A DNA stretch of 64,000 nt from Streptomyces malaysiense (GCF_000980885.2 NZ_LBDA02000012.1:1-64000), one strand, 5' to 3'. Positions 18,251-27,391 are shown, counted from the first letter of the stretch. The notes: generated by a model not told the origin, from the letters alone. Translations and numbers: made by a program.

Positions 18251-18823
18251 ATGGCCTCCTCGACGTCCAGTGTCATCACCCTGCACATCAACGGCGAGAA
18301 GTTCACACTGCCCGTCGACCACCGCACCACTTTGCTCGACGCACTGCGTGAACGCCTCACCCTGACCGGCACCAAGAAAGGCTGTGATCAAGGGCAGTGC
18401 GGGGCCTGCACCGTCCTGCTGGACGGGCGCAGGACGGTCTCCTGCCTGCAACTGGCCGTGGCGGCCGAGGGGCGGGAGATCACCACGATCGAAGGCGTCG
18501 CCGAGGGGGACCGGCTGCACCCCGTGCAGCGGGCGTTCCTCGAACTCGACGGCTACCAGTGCGGTTACTGCACCCCGGGGCAGATCTGCTCCGCGATCGG
18601 GGCGCTGCGGGAGCACGCCGAGGGCCTGCCGAGCGCCGTCACCGACGACATCCGGCCGGAGGCGGGACCGCCTCCGCTGACCGAGGAGGAGATCCGGGAG
18701 CGCATGAGCGGGAACCTGTGCCGGTGCGGCGCCTACGTCGCCATCGTCGAGGCCGTGGCCAGGGCGGCCGCGGACGGCGGGCGCACGGGTGCCGCGACCG
18801 GGTCCGAGGAGGTCGTGGCATGA
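18251..18823 (+). CDS. Molybdenum hydroxylase [2Fe-2S] subunit (PaoA-like)
   Basis: 190 residues. The plant-type ferredoxin cluster is bound by Cys45, Cys50, Cys53 and Cys65 (CDQGQCGAC). The second cluster is bound by Cys104, Cys107, Cys157 and Cys159 (CGYC and LCRC). No Tat signal precedes it, unlike periplasmic E. coli PaoA, so the enzyme is cytosolic. It is the first gene of a four-gene operon and its stop overlaps the next start (ATGA). It passes electrons between the molybdenum and flavin subunits. Confidence 0.92.
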   Translation: MASSTSSVITLHINGEKFTLPVDHRTTLLDALRERLTLTGTKKGCDQGQCGACTVLLDGRRTVSCLQLAVAAEGREITTIEGVAEGDRLHPVQRAFLELDGYQCGYCTPGQICSAIGALREHAEGLPSAVTDDIRPEAGPPPLTEEEIRERMSGNLCRCGAYVAIVEAVARAAADGGRTGAATGSEEVVA

Positions 18824-19812
18824 GGGAGTTCGACTACCGGCGGGCCACCGACGTCGCGGGCGCGGTCGCGCTGCTCGGCGCCGACCCGGACACCCGCTAC
18901 CTCGGCGGCGGCACCAACCTCGTGGACCTGATGAAGACCGGCGTCGAACGCCCGGCCCGGCTGGTCGACATCCGCGAACTCCCGCTCGACCGGATCGAGC
19001 CGGCGCCGGACGGCGGCCTGCGCATCGGCGCCACCGTCACCAACGCCGACCTCGCCGCCCATCCCGAGGTGCGCCGGCGCTACCCGGCGCTGGCCCAGGC
19101 CGTGCTGGCCGGTGCCTCCGGGCAGCTGCGCAACATGGCCACGGTCGGCGGGAACCTGCTCCAGCGCACCCGCTGCGGCTACTTCGCCGATGTCACCCGG
19201 CCCTGCAACAAGCGGATCCCGGGCAGCGGCTGCCCGGCCGTCGAGGGCGAGCACCACAACCACGCGATCCTCGGTGCCTCCGAGCACTGCGTGGCCGTAC
19301 ACCCCTCGGACATGGCCGTCCCGCTCGCCGCCTTCGACGCGGTCGTCCACTACGAGACCGCCGACGGGCCGGGGGAGCTGCCGCTCGCGGACTTCTACCC
19401 GCCGGTCGGCGAGACCCCGCACCTGGAGACCTCCCTGCCGGCCGGTGCGCTGATCACCGGCGTCGTCCTGCCGCCCGCGCCGGTCGCCGCCCGCTCCCGC
19501 TACCGCAAGGTGCGCGAGCGCGCCTCGTACGCGTTCGCCATCGGCTCCCTCGCGGCCGCGCTCGACATCAGGGACGGTGCCGTGCACGAGGCGCGGCTGG
19601 CCCTCGGCGCGGTCGCCTCCCGGCCCTGGCGGGCCCGGACCGCCGAAGAGGTGCTGACCGGGGCGCCGGCCGCACCCGAGACCTACGCCGCCGCCGCCGA
19701 GGCCGAACTGGCCGCCGCCCGGCCGCTGCCGCACAACGGATACAAGGTGACCCTGATGCGCAACCTCGTCGTGGCCGTGCTCACCGAACTCGCCGAGGAG
19801 GCCGCCCGATGA
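18820..19812 (+). CDS. Molybdenum hydroxylase FAD subunit (PaoB-like)
   Basis: 330 residues from the ATG overlapping the previous stop. The FAD-binding motifs are YLGGGTNLVDL (27-37) and NMATVGGNLLQ (105-115). Four extra cysteines, Cys119, Cys129, Cys138 and Cys157, in the pattern RTRC...PCNKR...GSGC...EHC, match the [4Fe-4S]-binding insertion of the PaoB/YagS branch rather than plain xanthine dehydrogenases. The C-terminal CO dehydrogenase flavoprotein domain runs from about 215. The stop overlaps the start of the large subunit (ATGA). Confidence 0.92.
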   Translation: MREFDYRRATDVAGAVALLGADPDTRYLGGGTNLVDLMKTGVERPARLVDIRELPLDRIEPAPDGGLRIGATVTNADLAAHPEVRRRYPALAQAVLAGASGQLRNMATVGGNLLQRTRCGYFADVTRPCNKRIPGSGCPAVEGEHHNHAILGASEHCVAVHPSDMAVPLAAFDAVVHYETADGPGELPLADFYPPVGETPHLETSLPAGALITGVVLPPAPVAARSRYRKVRERASYAFAIGSLAAALDIRDGAVHEARLALGAVASRPWRARTAEEVLTGAPAAPETYAAAAEAELAAARPLPHNGYKVTLMRNLVVAVLTELAEEAAR

Positions 19813-21944
19813 CCACCGTCACCGCCACCGGCACGAGCACCCGCACGCCGTCCGTCGGCACCGCCCGCACCCGCGTGGAGGGCGTGGAGAAGGTCACGGG
19901 CGCCGCCCGCTACGCGGGCGAGATCCCCTTCGCCGGCCTCGCCCACGGCTGGCTGACCCTCTCCACGGTCGCCCGCGGCCGTATCAGCGCCCTCGACACC
20001 GACGCGGTGCTCGCCATGCCCGGCGTCCTCGCCGTGCTCGACCACCGCAACGCGCCGCGCCTGAACACCGACTTCGTCAGCCTGCTCGGTCAGCGGCCCG
20101 ACCCGACCTGCGCCGTCTTCCAGCACGACCGGGTGCCGCACCTGGGCTGGCCGGTGGCGCTCGTCGTGGCCGAGACCTCCGAACAGGCCCGGGAGGCGGC
20201 CGAGTCGCTCGTGGTGCACTACGAACCGGAGCCGCACGCGACCGACTTCGGCGCGGACACCCCCGACAGCTATCCGCTGGACGGCTTCATGCCGGCGCTG
20301 ACGGAGAAGGGCGACATCGAGGACGAACTCGCCGCCTCCGCCGTGGTGCTGGACGCCACTTACACCACCCCCGAAGAGCACCACAACCCGATGGAGCCGC
20401 ACGCGGCCGCCGCCCTGTGGGACGACGGCCGCCTGGAGGTGGTCGACTCCAACCAGGGCGCCACCTGGGTCGGGGGCGACCTCGCCAACCTCTTCTCGCT
20501 CGATCCGGCCGCCGTACGCGTGCGCTCCGAACACGTCGGCGGCGGCTTCGGCAGCAAGGGCGTGCGGGCTCATCAGGTGGCCGCCGCGATGGCCGCGAGC
20601 GTACTGGGGCGCCCGGTGCGCGTGGTCATGACCCGCCGTCAGATGTTCACGCTGGCCGGCCACCGCAGCCCCACGGTCCAGCGGATCAGGCTCGGCGCCG
20701 ACGCCGGGGGACGGCTGCGCGCCCTGGAACACCGCTCCCTCAGCCACACCTCCACCGTCTACGAGTTCGTGGAGCCGAGTGCCGGGGTGGCACGGGTGAT
20801 GTACGACGCCGACGCCCACCGCACCGAGAACCGCGTGGTGCGGCTCGACGTGCCGAGCCCGACCTTCATGCGCGCCCCGGGCGAGGCGCCGGGCTCGTTC
20901 GCGCTGGAGTCCGCGCTGGACGAGCTCGCCGCGGCCTGCGGACTGGACCCGATCGAACTGCGGCTGCGCAACGACGCCGAACGGGGGCCGGTCTCGGGGC
21001 TGCCGTTCGCGGGCCGGCGGCTGGCCGACTGTTTCCGGGAGGGCGCCCGCAGGTTCGGCTGGGCCGGCCGCGATCCGCGCCCGGCGGTCCGCCGCGACGG
21101 CCGCTGGCTGCTGGGCACCGGCACCGCCGCGGCCTCCTTCCAGGCGGGCGCGGCCCCCTCCACGGCGACCGCGACCGCCCACCCGGACGGCGGCTTCACC
21201 GTCCGGATCGCCGCCGCCGACATCGGCACCGGGGCCCGTACGGCCCTCACCCTGGTCGCCGCGGACGCGCTGGGCGTGGCGCCCGAGCGGGTCCGGGTCC
21301 GCATCGGCGACAGCGCCTTCGGACCGGCGATGATCGCCGGCGGCTCCATGGGTACCCGCTCCTGGTCCTGGGCGGTCAAGGCCGCGGCCGAGGAACTGCG
21401 CGAGCGGCTCGCCCTCGGCACCGGCATCCCGGCCGAGGGCATCACCGTCCGCTCGGACACCACCGCGGCCATCGGCGCGCTCGCCGCCGCCGAACGGCAC
21501 TCCTTCGGCGCCCAGTTCGCCGAGGTGGCCGTGGACGTCACCACCGGCGAGGTGCGGGTGCGCAGGATGCTCGGGATCTTCGCGGCGGGCCGGATCATCA
21601 ACCCGCTCACCGCGCGCAACCAGTTCCTCGGCGGCATGACCTGGGGCATCTCCATGGCCCTGCACGAGGAGGCGCTGCGTGACCGCGCCTCGGGCGGCCT
21701 GGTCGGCGCGGATCTGGCCGGGTACCACGTCGCGACCCACGCGGACGTCCCGCGGATCGAGGCCGACTGGATCGACGACCCGGACCCGGACGACCCGGTC
21801 GGCATCAAGGGCATCGGCGAGATCGGCATCGTGGGCGCGGCGGCCGCCGTCGCCAACGCCGTCTGGCACGCGACCGGCGCCCGCCACCGCGATCTGCCGA
21901 TCAGCCCGGACCGCGTCCTGACCGCGGGGGCGCCGGATGCTTGA
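19809..21944 (+). CDS. Molybdenum hydroxylase molybdopterin subunit (PaoC-like)
   Basis: 711 residues. The N-terminal aldehyde oxidase/xanthine dehydrogenase a/b hammerhead domain (about 18-135) is followed by the molybdopterin-binding domains. Seen motifs are GGGFGSKG, the substrate-site region FMRAPGEAPG, GSMGTRSWSW and the catalytic Glu in GIKGIGEIG near the C-terminus. The length and branch fit PaoC/YagR-type aldehyde oxidoreductases that hydroxylate aldehydes to acids. The substrate is not evident. The last 8 bp overlap xdhC. Confidence 0.92.
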   Translation: MTTVTATGTSTRTPSVGTARTRVEGVEKVTGAARYAGEIPFAGLAHGWLTLSTVARGRISALDTDAVLAMPGVLAVLDHRNAPRLNTDFVSLLGQRPDPTCAVFQHDRVPHLGWPVALVVAETSEQAREAAESLVVHYEPEPHATDFGADTPDSYPLDGFMPALTEKGDIEDELAASAVVLDATYTTPEEHHNPMEPHAAAALWDDGRLEVVDSNQGATWVGGDLANLFSLDPAAVRVRSEHVGGGFGSKGVRAHQVAAAMAASVLGRPVRVVMTRRQMFTLAGHRSPTVQRIRLGADAGGRLRALEHRSLSHTSTVYEFVEPSAGVARVMYDADAHRTENRVVRLDVPSPTFMRAPGEAPGSFALESALDELAAACGLDPIELRLRNDAERGPVSGLPFAGRRLADCFREGARRFGWAGRDPRPAVRRDGRWLLGTGTAAASFQAGAAPSTATATAHPDGGFTVRIAAADIGTGARTALTLVAADALGVAPERVRVRIGDSAFGPAMIAGGSMGTRSWSWAVKAAAEELRERLALGTGIPAEGITVRSDTTAAIGALAAAERHSFGAQFAEVAVDVTTGEVRVRRMLGIFAAGRIINPLTARNQFLGGMTWGISMALHEEALRDRASGGLVGADLAGYHVATHADVPRIEADWIDDPDPDDPVGIKGIGEIGIVGAAAAVANAVWHATGARHRDLPISPDRVLTAGAPDA

Positions 21945-23076
21945 CCTGGCCGCGGAGCTGACCCGATGGCTGGCCGAGGGGCGGGAGTTCGCCGTCGCCA
22001 CCGTGGTGTCCGTCGGCGGCAGCGCCCCGCGCGATCCCGGTGCCGCCCTCGCGGTCGACCGTGCGGGCACCGTCATCGGCTCGGTCTCCGGCGGCTGCGT
22101 GGAGGGCGCGGTCTACGACCTGTGCCAGGAGGCACTGGAGAGCGGCCGGAGCGTCGTCGAGCGGTTCGGGTACAGCGACGAGGACGCCTTCGCCGTGGGG
22201 CTGACCTGCGGCGGGGTGATCGACGTCCTGGTCACCGCGGTGGGCGCCCGGGCGCCCGCCCGGCCGGTCCTCGCCGCGGCCCTCGCGCTCGCCGCCGAGG
22301 GCGGTCCGACGGCCCTCGTCCGGGTCGCCCGCGGTCCGGAAGACCTGCTGGGCCGGGCCCTGCTGGTGCGGCCGGACGGCGCCCACGAGGGAACGCTCGG
22401 CGGCCCCGCGGACCTCGACCGCACGGCGGCGGCCGAGGCGAGCGCGCTGCTGGAGGCGGGCCGCACCGGCACGGTGGAGATCTCCGCGGACGGCTCCCGC
22501 TGTCCCGGCGGGCTCACCCTGCTGGTCGAGTCCGACGTGCCGCCCCCGCGCATGATCATCTTCGGTGCGGTGGACTTCGCCGCGGCGCTGGCGCGGGCCG
22601 GCAAGTTCCTCGGCCACCATGTGACCGTCTGCGACGCCCGCCCCGTCTTCGCCACTTCGGCCCGCTTCCCCGACGCCGACGAGGTGGTGGTCGACTGGCC
22701 GCACCGCTATCTGCGGCGCACCGCGACCGACGCGCGGACCGTGCTCTGCGTGCTCACCCACGACGCGAAGTTCGACGTACCGCTGCTCAAGGTGGCCCTC
22801 GGCATGCCGCTGGCGTTCGTCGGGGCGATGGGTTCCCGGCGCACGCACGCGGACCGGACGCGACGGCTGCGCGCGGAGGGCGTGAGCGAAAGCCGGCTGG
22901 CCCGGCTGCGCTCGCCGATCGGCCTCGACCTGGGCGCCCGCACACCCGAGGAGACCGCCCTGTCCATCGCGGCGGAGATCGTCGCCGCCCGGCGGGGCGG
23001 CACCGGCGCGCCCCTGACCGGCGGCCGGGCACCGATCCACCGGGACCGGCCGCCCGCCGTGGCGGCCGGCGTGTGA
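21937..23076 (+). CDS. XdhC-family molybdenum cofactor insertion protein
   Basis: 379 residues beginning 8 bp inside the large-subunit gene. The N-terminal XdhC_CoxI domain has TVVSVGGSAPRDPGA and SGGCVEG with its conserved Cys; a second conserved Cys is in LTCGGVID. The C-terminal Rossmann-like domain (about 205-345) has IIFGAVDFAAAL and FVGAMGSRRT. Proteins of this family bind and sulfurate Moco and load it into the partner hydroxylase. Its place as the last operon gene fits that role. Confidence 0.9.
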   Translation: MLDLAAELTRWLAEGREFAVATVVSVGGSAPRDPGAALAVDRAGTVIGSVSGGCVEGAVYDLCQEALESGRSVVERFGYSDEDAFAVGLTCGGVIDVLVTAVGARAPARPVLAAALALAAEGGPTALVRVARGPEDLLGRALLVRPDGAHEGTLGGPADLDRTAAAEASALLEAGRTGTVEISADGSRCPGGLTLLVESDVPPPRMIIFGAVDFAAALARAGKFLGHHVTVCDARPVFATSARFPDADEVVVDWPHRYLRRTATDARTVLCVLTHDAKFDVPLLKVALGMPLAFVGAMGSRRTHADRTRRLRAEGVSESRLARLRSPIGLDLGARTPEETALSIAAEIVAARRGGTGAPLTGGRAPIHRDRPPAVAAGV

Positions 23077-23093
23077 GAAGGGAGGCGGCGGGT

Positions 23094-23118
23094 ACAGTGG
23101 AGCAGAGATATTCACTGT
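23094..23118. promoter_or_regulatory. Spaced inverted repeat upstream of an FAD oxidoreductase gene
   Basis: ACAGTG and CACTGT are separated by 13 bases, 38 bp before the oxidoreductase start. It is a possible operator, but the arms are short. Confidence 0.3.
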
Positions 23119-23155
23119 CCGATGAATTGCTGCTCCGGCGAAGGGCAGGGCCGTG

Positions 23156-24496
23156 ATGGACACGGTGGACACGGTGGGCGCGGGAAACACGGGCGACGCC
23201 GTCGAGCGGACCACGTGCTGCGTGGTGGGCGGCGGCCCCGCGGGCATGGTGCTCGCCCTGCTGCTGGCCCGGTCCGGCGTCGAGGTGACGGTGCTGGAGA
23301 AACACGCCGACTTCTTGCGCGACTTCCGCGGCGACACCGTCCACCCCTCCACCCTGGCACTGCTGGACGAACTGGGTCTGGCCGAGCGGTTCGCCCGGCT
23401 GCCGCAGCGCCGGGTGCGCACCGTGCGGCTGCCCGTCGACCCCGGCCGCCCCGAGGTCACCGTCGCGGACCTGTCGGTGCTGCGTGGCCCCTACGACTAC
23501 GTGGCCATGGTGCCCCAGTGGGACCTCCTGGACCTGCTCGCCGACGAGGCCCGCCGTGAGCCCTCCTTCCGGCTGCGGATGAACACGGAGGCCACCGGCT
23601 TCCTGACCGAGGAGGGGCGGGTGACCGGGGTTCGCTACCGCACCGCCGACGGCCGCACCGGCGAACTGCGCGCCGGGCTCACCGTCGCCTGCGACGGCCG
23701 CGGCTCCCTCGCCCGCGCCCGCCGGGAACTGGGACCGCGCTCCTTCGGCTGCCCGATGGACGCCTGGTGGTTCCGGCTGCCGCGCCGCGCGGACGACCCG
23801 AGCGGGCTGGTCGGCCGCGCGGGCGACCGCTTCCTCACCGCACTGATCGACCGCGGCGAGTACTGGCAGTGCGCCGTGCTCATCCCCAAGGGCACCGACG
23901 GCAGCCGCCGCGCCGCCGGACTCGCCCGGTTCCGGGCCCAGTTCGCCGCCGCCGTGCCCTGGCTCGGGGACCGCACCGCCGCCCTGCGCTCCTGGGACGA
24001 GGTCAAGCTCCTGGACGTGCGCATGGACCGGCTGCGCCGCTGGCACCGCCCCGGACTGCTGTGCATCGGCGACGCGGCCCACGCCATGTCCCCGGTCTTC
24101 GGCATCGGCATCAACCTCGCGGTGCAGGACGCCGTGGCCGCCGCCCGCCATCTCGCCGGACCACTGCGCCGGGGCGCCGTGAGCGAGCGCGACCTGCGCG
24201 CGGTGCAGCGCCGCCGCCGGCCCACCACGGTCGCCACCCAGGCTCTCCAGCGGCTGGCCCACGCCCGCCTCGTCCGGCCCGTGCTGGAGGGCCGGCCGCC
24301 ACTGGGCGACGCGGACCGGGCCCGGCGCGTCGCCCATCTGCTCGCCGGATCGCGGTGGTTGCGCAGGCTGCCCGCCTCCTTCATCGCGTACGGCGCCCTG
24401 CGCGAGCGGCCACCCGCGGCGGCGGTCCGCGGCGCCGCCCGAGGGCCGGCGGAGGGCGGCCGGACGAGGCGTCCTGGCGGCGGCGAACCCTACTGA
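23156..24496 (+). CDS. FAD-dependent aromatic-ring-hydroxylase-type oxidoreductase
   Basis: 446 residues from the ATG at 23156; a GTG three bases upstream is an equal alternative. The dinucleotide-binding motif VGGGPAGMVLAL (about 22-33) is followed by GDTVHP, DGRGSLAR and the second FAD motif GDAAHAMSPVFGIG, which define the group A flavin monooxygenases (PHBH fold). The Arg- and Gly-rich C-terminus is unconserved. It lies 79 bp after xdhC and has its own upstream inverted repeat, so it may be a separate unit. The substrate is unknown. Confidence 0.85.
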   Translation: MDTVDTVGAGNTGDAVERTTCCVVGGGPAGMVLALLLARSGVEVTVLEKHADFLRDFRGDTVHPSTLALLDELGLAERFARLPQRRVRTVRLPVDPGRPEVTVADLSVLRGPYDYVAMVPQWDLLDLLADEARREPSFRLRMNTEATGFLTEEGRVTGVRYRTADGRTGELRAGLTVACDGRGSLARARRELGPRSFGCPMDAWWFRLPRRADDPSGLVGRAGDRFLTALIDRGEYWQCAVLIPKGTDGSRRAAGLARFRAQFAAAVPWLGDRTAALRSWDEVKLLDVRMDRLRRWHRPGLLCIGDAAHAMSPVFGIGINLAVQDAVAAARHLAGPLRRGAVSERDLRAVQRRRRPTTVATQALQRLAHARLVRPVLEGRPPLGDADRARRVAHLLAGSRWLRRLPASFIAYGALRERPPAAAVRGAARGPAEGGRTRRPGGGEPY

Positions 24497-24582
24497 CGAG
24501 GTGTCGTGCGGACAGGAAATTCCCAGCAGACGGACAGGTAACCGCGGGTAAGCGGGGTAATCCATAACGATCTTGGCGCAGA

Positions 24583-24612
24583 CCTTGCGCAAGGGACGAA
24601 CACCCCTAGCCT
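24583..24612 (+). promoter_or_regulatory. Promoter of a leaderless gene with a palindrome over the -35 box
   Basis: The perfect 12-bp palindrome CCTTGCGCAAGG (24583-24594) contains a -35-like TTGCGC (24585-24590). After 16 bases comes TAGCCT (24607-24612). A start site seven bases on would coincide with the ATG at 24619, implying a leaderless mRNA whose promoter is covered by a symmetrical site. Confidence 0.5.
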
Positions 24613-24618
24613 CCCCCC

Positions 24619-25575
24619 ATGGCTTTTCTTTCAAGTCGCCGCAGGAGAACGCGTCTGGCCCCGGAGCTGGACGACCAGGAGCTGGGCAGACTTCTCAAAT
24701 CCCTGCGGGCGACGACCCGGACGGGGACGATCGCGACGACGGACCTGTGCGCGGCGCAGATCACCCGCCTGCTCGACCAGGACCCGGGCGACTGGGACCG
24801 GCGCACCCACCGCGTCGACGTCCTGGCGGACTTCCTGACGGCGTCCCACCTGCCGCGCTCCTGGGCCGCGCGCGAGCCGCGCAACGCCGACGCGCTGGTG
24901 CTGTACGCGTGGACCCTGGTCGGCGACGCCCGTGCCCGGGACCGCCCGGAGGACGCCTCCGAGGCCACCGACATCTGTCTGCGGGCCGCCGAGATCGCCC
25001 CCGACGACCCCACCCCCTGGGTCGCCCTGCTGGCGGTGGCCCGCCTCCAACGCTGGGCGCAGCCACAGGCGTTCGGCGTGTGGAACGAGGTGCTCGCCCG
25101 CGACCGCTGGAACCGCGAGGCCTACCTCGGCATGCTCGGCTACCTCAGCCCCGAGGAGGGCGGCTCGCGCATCCAGGTCCTGGAGTTCGTGGACACCCTG
25201 TGCGCCCGCATGCCGGCGAACGCCCCCTGCGCGGGCATCGAGCTCACCGCCCAGGTCCTCCAGTACCACTCCGTCCTCGGCCGCGGCGGATTCGAGGCCC
25301 TGGTGGCCCGCAACCACTGGTCCCACGCCATGGCCGCGCAGGCCCTCGACCGCGTCGCCCACACCTGGCCCCAGCCGGGTTTCCTGCGCCACGCCAGGGC
25401 GCTCGCCGACCTCAACCTGCTCGCCTACGCGCTGATGGCCGCCGACCGCCGCCGCGACGCCGCGCCCGTGTTCGAGGCCCTGGGCGGCATCGTCACCTCC
25501 TGGCCCTGGAACCTCGGCGGCGAGGCCCTCGACGAGTACGACCAGGCGCAGCGCAGGGCCACCGTCGGCCTGTGA
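24619..25575 (+). CDS. TPR-like alpha-helical protein of unknown function
   Basis: 318 residues from the ATG at 24619, with no Shine-Dalgarno sequence, consistent with a leaderless message. A basic N-terminus (SSRRRRTRL) leads to repeated helical pairs such as [33 protein letters not shown] and [13 protein letters not shown] that read like tetratricopeptide repeats. There is no signal peptide, membrane segment or catalytic motif. Close relatives seem confined to Streptomyces as hypothetical proteins. A scaffolding role is possible; no function can be assigned. Confidence 0.8.
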   Translation: MAFLSSRRRRTRLAPELDDQELGRLLKSLRATTRTGTIATTDLCAAQITRLLDQDPGDWDRRTHRVDVLADFLTASHLPRSWAAREPRNADALVLYAWTLVGDARARDRPEDASEATDICLRAAEIAPDDPTPWVALLAVARLQRWAQPQAFGVWNEVLARDRWNREAYLGMLGYLSPEEGGSRIQVLEFVDTLCARMPANAPCAGIELTAQVLQYHSVLGRGGFEALVARNHWSHAMAAQALDRVAHTWPQPGFLRHARALADLNLLAYALMAADRRRDAAPVFEALGGIVTSWPWNLGGEALDEYDQAQRRATVGL

Positions 25576-25580
25576 CGGCG

Positions 25581-25620
25581 CGGCGCCCGGGGCCCGCCGG
25601 CGCGGGCTCCCCGGTGCCGG
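25581..25620 (+). terminator. Imperfect GC-rich hairpin after the TPR-like gene
   Basis: A self-complementary stretch of about 17 bp arms with a few mismatches starts five bases after the stop codon. It is a plausible factor-independent terminator of the Streptomyces type. Confidence 0.45.
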
Positions 25621-25718
25621 AATATCCGGGGCGGGCCCCCTGTTGCCACGCGGTGATCGGCATGCCCGGAACAGAGCCCGCCAAGGGCGGGAGCGACGGC
25701 CGGGCGGAAAGGCATCCC

Positions 25719-25883
25719 ATGGCACGCAGCACCGCGCGTCCCGTCGTCAGGCTGAAGTCGACGGCCGGGACCGGCGTCACCTACGTGACGCGAAAGAACC
25801 GTCTCAACGACCCCGAGCGACTCGTACTGCGCAAGTACGACCCGGTCGCCGGGGGGCATGTCGCGTTCCGCGAGGAGCGCTGA
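25719..25883 (+). CDS. rpmG: 50S ribosomal protein L33, cysteine-free paralogue
   Basis: 54 residues, the normal length for L33, with the family signatures [16 protein letters not shown] and [12 protein letters not shown]. All four zinc-binding cysteines of the C+ form are missing. Bacteria that keep both forms use the C- copy as a replacement when zinc is scarce, often under Zur. No rpmB, rpmE or rpsN paralogue lies beside it, and I could not recognise a Zur box in the 140 bp upstream. Two strong hairpins follow the gene. Confidence 0.93.
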   Translation: MARSTARPVVRLKSTAGTGVTYVTRKNRLNDPERLVLRKYDPVAGGHVAFREER

Positions 25884-25917
25884 GCCCCAGGGGGCGCCTC
25901 GGGCGCCTCCGGTGATC

Positions 25918-25956
25918 GACCGGCCCGGTTCCGCCACTGGCGGGACCGGGCCGGTC
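25918..25956 (+). terminator. Hairpin terminator of rpmG
   Basis: An 18-bp stem with a single G:U pair and a 3-nt loop begins 35 bp after the L33 stop codon. A second 8-bp hairpin (CCGGGCCG/CGGCCCGG) follows at 25963-25982. Confidence 0.7.
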
Positions 25957-26040
25957 TCCGTCCGGGCCGAGACCGGCCCGGTTGTGATGTCCCCCACCCA
26001 CCCTTGTGATAGCGGAGAAGGGCTACCTAAGTTCGTATGT

Positions 26041-26298
26041 ATGTCCGCTTATGACCCCACCCCGCCCGTCCAGCCGGTCGAGTTCTCCGTCGACCTCACC
26101 GCCCACGAGATGCTCCGGCGCGCCCATGTCATGGACGCCGTCGGCCCCACGTGGGACCCCGTCAAGGCGCTGCGGGACGAGGACGCGGCCCGGGACCTGC
26201 TCTACTCCGACCTCGACGAGGAGCAGCAGCGCGTCTACGACGAGCTGGTCGCCGCCGGTGTCCTGCCCCAGCGCGGAGACGGCCGTGCTACCGCTTGA
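26041..26298 (+). CDS. DUF6400-type small protein
   Basis: 85 residues from the ATG at 26041. It is acidic and soluble, with the family-typical stretches VDLTAHEMLRRAHVM, GPTWDP and DEEQQRVYDELVAAGVLP. There is no signal peptide or metal motif. Its 3' end overlaps the next gene by 14 bp in another frame, so the two are co-translated. The function of DUF6400 proteins is unknown. Confidence 0.8.
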   Translation: MSAYDPTPPVQPVEFSVDLTAHEMLRRAHVMDAVGPTWDPVKALRDEDAARDLLYSDLDEEQQRVYDELVAAGVLPQRGDGRATA

Positions 26299-26533
26299 TC
26301 CGCAGGCGGACATCGGCCGCCGTGCCTGGGTGACCTGCCCGAACTGCTCGGACCACCAGGACTGCGCCACCTGCCGGGAACGCCGCCGGTGCGCCCGGCA
26401 CTGGCGGTATCTGCTCTCGAACACCGGCAGCGTGCTCCACCTCCAGTGTCCGACCTGCACCCACGTCTGGGACCACGAGACGGGCTTCGGCGCGAGCCGG
26501 GGACGCCCGAACCGGGCGCCGGACGACCGCTGA
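26285..26533 (+). CDS. Small Cys-rich zinc-ribbon-like protein
   Basis: 82 residues from a GTG that overlaps the DUF6400 gene by 14 bp. Cysteine pairs CPNC and CATC, a further RRCARHW and a final CPTC make one or two zinc ribbons. The ending THVWDHETGF is common in a Streptomyces family without a name. The tight overlap suggests that the two small proteins work together; DNA, RNA or protein binding cannot be told apart. Confidence 0.75.
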   Translation: MLPLDPQADIGRRAWVTCPNCSDHQDCATCRERRRCARHWRYLLSNTGSVLHLQCPTCTHVWDHETGFGASRGRPNRAPDDR

Positions 26534-26584
26534 CGCTCGTGTCGCCGGCGCCGCCGGCGCCGTGCTCGCCGGGGGCTCCCGGTC

Positions 26585-27391
26585 TCAGGCGGCGCGCGTG
26601 AACAGGGGCAGGTAGCCGAGGGCCTGCCCGGAGGCGTTCGGGTGGTACGACTCGGTGAGGTCCAGCACCTCGACGCTGCGCAGCCACGGACCCGCGGAAC
26701 AGATCTCGTGCCCGCTGAACGCGGTCCGGGCGTCCGCGAACGCGAACCCGTGACCGGTGGCGTGCTCGGCGATCACACCGTCGAGGTGGTCGATGGCCGC
26801 GTTGAGCGCCGCCCGCTCGGTGTCCTCCAGTCCCCGCGAGCAGGTGCCGTGGAGCTGGTAGAAGTGCGGATAGCCGAGCACCACGACGCGGGCGCCCGGC
26901 GCCTTTCCCCTGATCGCCGAGTAGACCCGGTCCAGATTGCCGGGCAGCGTCCTGTCGACGTAGGCGCGCGCGGTGCCGATGGCGTTGAGGCACGCCGTGG
27001 TGCCGGGCAGCGCGCAGATCCCCATCACCTTGGCCCAGCTCGCGTCACTGCCGCCGACGGTGACGCTGACCAGGTTGGTGCGGCCGCTCAGCGCGCCGAG
27101 CTGCTTGTTCAGCACGTCCCCGGTCTTGGCGCCGTTGCAGGCGGCGAAGGAGAACGACGAGGCGTGCGCCGAGGCCCACAGCGCCGGGTACGCCCGGCTG
27201 CTGCGCAGGCAGCTCGCGCCCTCGGGGAGGTAGTCGCCGGCGCCGACACCGGCCGAGTAGGAGTCCCCGAGCGCCACGTAGTCCAGGGCCGCGCGGTTCG
27301 GCGCCGCCGGTGCGCTGGCGGGACCGGTGAGGGCACAGGCGCCCGCGAGGGACAGGGCGGCGGCCCAGGACTGGATGCGGAACGGTCTCAT
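26585..27391 (-). CDS. Secreted SGNH/GDSL hydrolase
   Basis: 268 residues from the ATG at 27391. A Sec signal peptide with a hydrophobic core AALSLAGACALTG ends near residue 30. Block I is ALGDSYSAG with the nucleophile Ser; block III is TVGGSDASW, where the usual Asn of GGND is Ser; the catalytic His is in SYHPNASGQ. It has six cysteines as in the Streptomyces lipase/esterase family with three disulfides. It acts outside the cell on esters. It is convergent with the zinc-ribbon gene. Confidence 0.88.
   Translation of the reverse strand: MRPFRIQSWAAALSLAGACALTGPASAPAAPNRAALDYVALGDSYSAGVGAGDYLPEGASCLRSSRAYPALWASAHASSFSFAACNGAKTGDVLNKQLGALSGRTNLVSVTVGGSDASWAKVMGICALPGTTACLNAIGTARAYVDRTLPGNLDRVYSAIRGKAPGARVVVLGYPHFYQLHGTCSRGLEDTERAALNAAIDHLDGVIAEHATGHGFAFADARTAFSGHEICSAGPWLRSVEVLDLTESYHPNASGQALGYLPLFTRAA

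Noticed and set aside
25576..25718. Zur box before the cysteine-free L33 gene
   Set aside because: No AT-rich palindrome of the TGAAAATGATTTTCA type is seen in the gap.
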